Assembly (NCBI GenBank): GCA_020086605.1
Contig: JACBWW010000007.1
Span: 23,086,956-23,150,955, forward strand
DNA length: 64,000 nucleotides
Source of the DNA: Lanius collurio
Lineage: Eukaryota > Chordata > Aves > Passeriformes > Laniidae
Direction: 5' to 3'
The notes below the pieces were generated by a model. It saw only the letters and a list, made by a program, of their open reading frames with translations, ran no database searches and was not told the DNA's origin. Below are positions 61,086-64,000 of the stretch, in pieces. The position numbers and the translations under genes are program-made. Positions within the stretch are counted from its first letter, which is position 1. Each line of letters begins with the position of its first letter.

Positions 61086-63300
61086 GTAGGTACCCAAAAT
61101 CCTAGTGGTGTTCGTGAGCTTTCATAATATTTCTGCAATAGCAAGCATATGATTGACATCAACCCTTCTGATCACCCTTAGCTTCCCTAGAGTCCTTCTT
61201 AAAGGGAAGGCCAAAAATGTAGAATCATTTTATTCTGTGATAAAGTGATTCTTTTCTAGGGATTAAAACCTTTAAAAGCTTCTCAAACTCTGTATGTATG
61301 GATTTATGGCTTCAGTTCTTGGTATCTTGATTTTTTAAAGCAGGGAAATGCTTTTTTCATTTAATCTGAGCTAACTAATAGCTGTGTCATAATATATTAA
61401 AATCCTTCCTGAGAAGTATTTAACTGATTTTTTTTTCTGAAAACCTTAGATTATGTCATGTCTGTCTCTGACTCCCCAAGGATTTTTTAGTTCATCTTAG
61501 TTTCTTTCTAGGCTGTTTAGCTTTTTCAAAAAGTAGGTTAAAAAGCTTTCCTCTTAGCATTGCCTTTTAATCTATAGACTTTGCTATTTATATTAGGGCT
61601 ATGTAGGACTTCATGATGCTGCCACCAGAAATGTGATTCTCTGTCTTTTTGTGTTGTTGATTCTTCACCCACGGAAAGTCTGAAAAGACGAAGAGACTGC
61701 TTCACTGCTCTTGGCCAATTACAGCATCTAAAGGAGAGAGGATGGATGAAAAGGCAGATAATACGTGTGATAGTGTTGTACAACTTGGATTGTGTTACTG
61801 GATACGCTGTGTGTGAATTTTTCTTTGCTATTTAAATCCTGGATATAGAACATCGAGAGGAAAAGTTAAAGGTAAATCAGTATCTGAAGTTGGCAGTTGA
61901 GGTAGTTTTTATAAGACAGAAATTTCTCACCCTTAATTCTTTGTATTGATTTTTAATGGGAAGCTTCTCTATAAAATATTTAGCAATGTGAGTACAGAAG
62001 AAAAACCTAGAAATAAGCTTTTACTTCAGTGGTTGCTTAGAAGTTTCTGCAGGCATTCTTTAGAAGCAAATTATTTCCCTCCATCCTTCTTCCTTCCTTC
62101 TCCACCTTCCAACAAGGAAAGTAGTCCTATATCTTTCATAAAATAGGGACATTTAATAACCCTTCTCTAGAGCTCAAATAATATAAGGCAGATAGTTATG
62201 TTAAAAAAAAAAAGAGATGAATACACACATACAAAAAACCACTTCAACAAATTTCCACTAAGATCTAAATATACAGCAGTGAAATATCCCGATTTTATGT
62301 ATGTATTTTTCTGTTGTGTTCTGATTACCCTATGTAATCTTTGTCCTTACAGCTTTTGACATTGACGTTCTCTTAGGATTATTCAAGGGAAAACATGAAG
62401 TATTTATAGCCATAGTTAAAATCTTTATAAATAGTTTATAATAGGAACTGCCATAATAAAAGTTTGAAATAGTTTCCATTATAGTTCTTTGTTTTTATAT
62501 ATTCTAAAACATACAAAATACTTGTTTTGGGGGATGAAATTTTCCATGCTCTGAGTCTGAAAAGTATTTTTCTTCATTAATTTGGAGTATAATCCTTTCA
62601 GCTATTTTGGAATTATAGACATGTGGGGAAAGTGCTTTTTTCCTTTGTACAATAATAGTAATAAAAATAAAGAAAATCTTCAGATACATTTTTAACAATA
62701 CTACAGGGGAAACAACTGAAGGTTGAAATATGTGGCAAGATCTACTCCCTTTGCTTGCTGAGGGGGAAAAAAAACATTGAAAATGATGGAAAAATAACAT
62801 CAAACTGTTTCCAGTAACATCTGCTAAGCTTATTAGCAGAAACTAATAAAAACACACCCCCTTAATGACATTGCTGCACATTCCCTTTGCCTGAGGCCCT
62901 CCAGACATGAACTAGCTGAGCTGCTGCAGCTTGCTACTGCTCTCTAGACTTTCGTGGCATATCCCAGATTGTGTGGTGTCAGAGATGTGCCCATCTCCAC
63001 CTCCCACATGTGATGGACAATGCTGGTCTGTCTCCTGTCCACTGCTTCTAGGAACCTGCAGCTGTGTGGTGCCAGCCTGCATCAGTTGAAAACTGTAGGA
63101 TGGTTAACTGAGCACAGATTTGTGTTGGTTTATCTCAAGTAGAGAGAGCTCTGCTAGGCCCAAGAGCAGACTTTTATCACACAGGTTACCAGTGTTGTCA
63201 TGAGACAGTAATACCAGAATGGTCTTCACTCTTAGTTTTTCTCCAACTGTACTTGTGTCAAGCTGTCCTTAAAGATACTAAACCAGGATGAAATTGATGT
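61086..63300. other. Non-coding stretch
   Basis: AT-rich unique DNA with a pyrimidine-rich tract (62075-62110) and an A12 run near 62203. No gene or interspersed repeat is recognised. Confidence 0.55.
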
Positions 63301-63660
63301 GTGCATGGAATTGAAACAGGTTTTACTGGATGTCTGGGTCCTATGGGAGGGATGTGGCACACAAACTAGCAGGTATGTGGACAAACAGGCCCTCCTGCAT
63401 GGCAGCAGTGCTGTGTCTGGGCTGCCACTTGCCTGGAGAGCTTTGGGGGTGCCCTACGTCTCTGGGACAGAAGGACAGGATACAGGACCAAGTCTCAAAG
63501 CCCTTTGCGCTCGCTCCTCTGCCTGCCACTTCCGTGGTCTGGCGATGCTCAGGCGACCTGTCTGTAGCATGTTGGGTACTGGAAGTACCAGCCACTGTAC
63601 TGGGCACTGACACCACTGCGGTCAGTAAGGTGGTTGTGGTCTGGCTTTTGTAACGAGGAT
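63301..63660. other. GC-rich, CpG-containing islet
   Basis: About 350 bp with several CpGs between 63455 and 63655 and frames of over 100 codons open on both strands (63299-63610 and 63330-63653 plus, 63341-63703 minus). The strand-symmetric openness suggests composition. It could be an exon or regulatory element of a gene beyond the window; I cannot decide. Confidence 0.3.
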
Positions 63661-64000
63661 TTACCCTCAGGGTGGTATAGGAAACAGTTTGTGTAAGGAA
63701 CAAACACTCATGGATATTTTATCTTTACCTTGCTCTTCAAAAATAAGGTGCACAATCAAGACACAACCCAGTTCTGCAGTTAAGCACTCAGATGTGTTTG
63801 GGGAAATGAGGATTTTAGCCCCAGCTACCAGTTTTAGCATTTTTGGTGGCAAAGATAAAAATCAGAAATAACCAAAAAAGTCTTATTCAGGTATTCTGTC
63901 TTTTGGGCAAGGCCTTCAGACTGTCTCATTTGTCCTTCCAGGCCCCTTGTTCTTGTGTTCCTTGCCCTGCAATTGCCTCATTTAAAATGAGTGCCATGGC
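63661..64000. other. Non-coding stretch to window end
   Basis: Unique sequence; nothing recognised. Confidence 0.5.

Noticed and set aside
1..64000. Search for bacterial-type systems, CRISPR arrays, tRNA and rRNA genes
   Set aside because: None seen; the sequence is vertebrate nuclear DNA, and the 60-180 codon frames are background.

Overview
The window is nuclear DNA from a vertebrate, almost certainly a bird. It is AT-rich and CpG-poor, and every multi-codon open frame is short. The clearest interspersed repeats are CR1 LINE 3' ends of the avian type, with the characteristic 'lead-in' words (gaacaggttg, caaggccag, cctggtctagtgg, tccaaccc, attctatgattctat). There is also a complete solo LTR of a type I know from avian ERVL-like elements. 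There are no operons, ribosome binding sites, CRISPR arrays, tRNAs or rRNAs.

No gene can be named with confidence. The sequence reads as intergenic or deep intronic DNA. The best coding candidate is a terminal exon on the minus strand at 5123-5429: a good acceptor, about 100 open codons, and a stop that overlaps an AATAAA signal. Two further minus-strand candidates (48631-48700 and 13533-13707) have good splice sites at both ends and phases that would join to it. Other minus candidates (35167-35275; 18641-18735 plus 12190-12233) fit the same phase slot, so at least some are chance. On the plus strand three candidate exons at 33875-33993, 37756-37863 and 38208-38393 are in one continuous phase, with about 137 open codons in total. 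I recognise none of these peptides, and strong-looking splice pairs do arise by chance at this scale.

Layout: 1-4.6 kb has no confident gene and a GC-rich stretch near 2-2.3 kb. 4.6 kb has a CR1 end. 5.1-5.4 kb has the candidate terminal exon. 7.4-8.3 kb has a probable LTR with a 23-bp tandem repeat. 12.4-12.6 kb has a CR1 end. 13.5-13.7 kb has a candidate exon. 14-30 kb is unique AT-rich DNA with microsatellites and one GC-rich islet at 16.5-16.8 kb. 30.1-30.3 kb has an ancient LINE reverse-transcriptase remnant. 33-38.4 kb holds a small CpG cluster, the plus-strand exon candidates, a CR1 end and the solo LTR. 40.69 kb has a perfect 15-bp hairpin. 43.2-43.7 kb is LTR-like. 47.1-48.1 kb looks like candidate regulatory DNA. 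48.6-51.4 kb has several exon-like pieces. 60.5-61.1 kb holds the longest CR1 copy. The last 3 kb is unique sequence ending in a CpG-containing GC-rich islet.

I found no exciting new system. The items most worth checking are the two phase-consistent exon chains, the hairpin, and the solo LTR.
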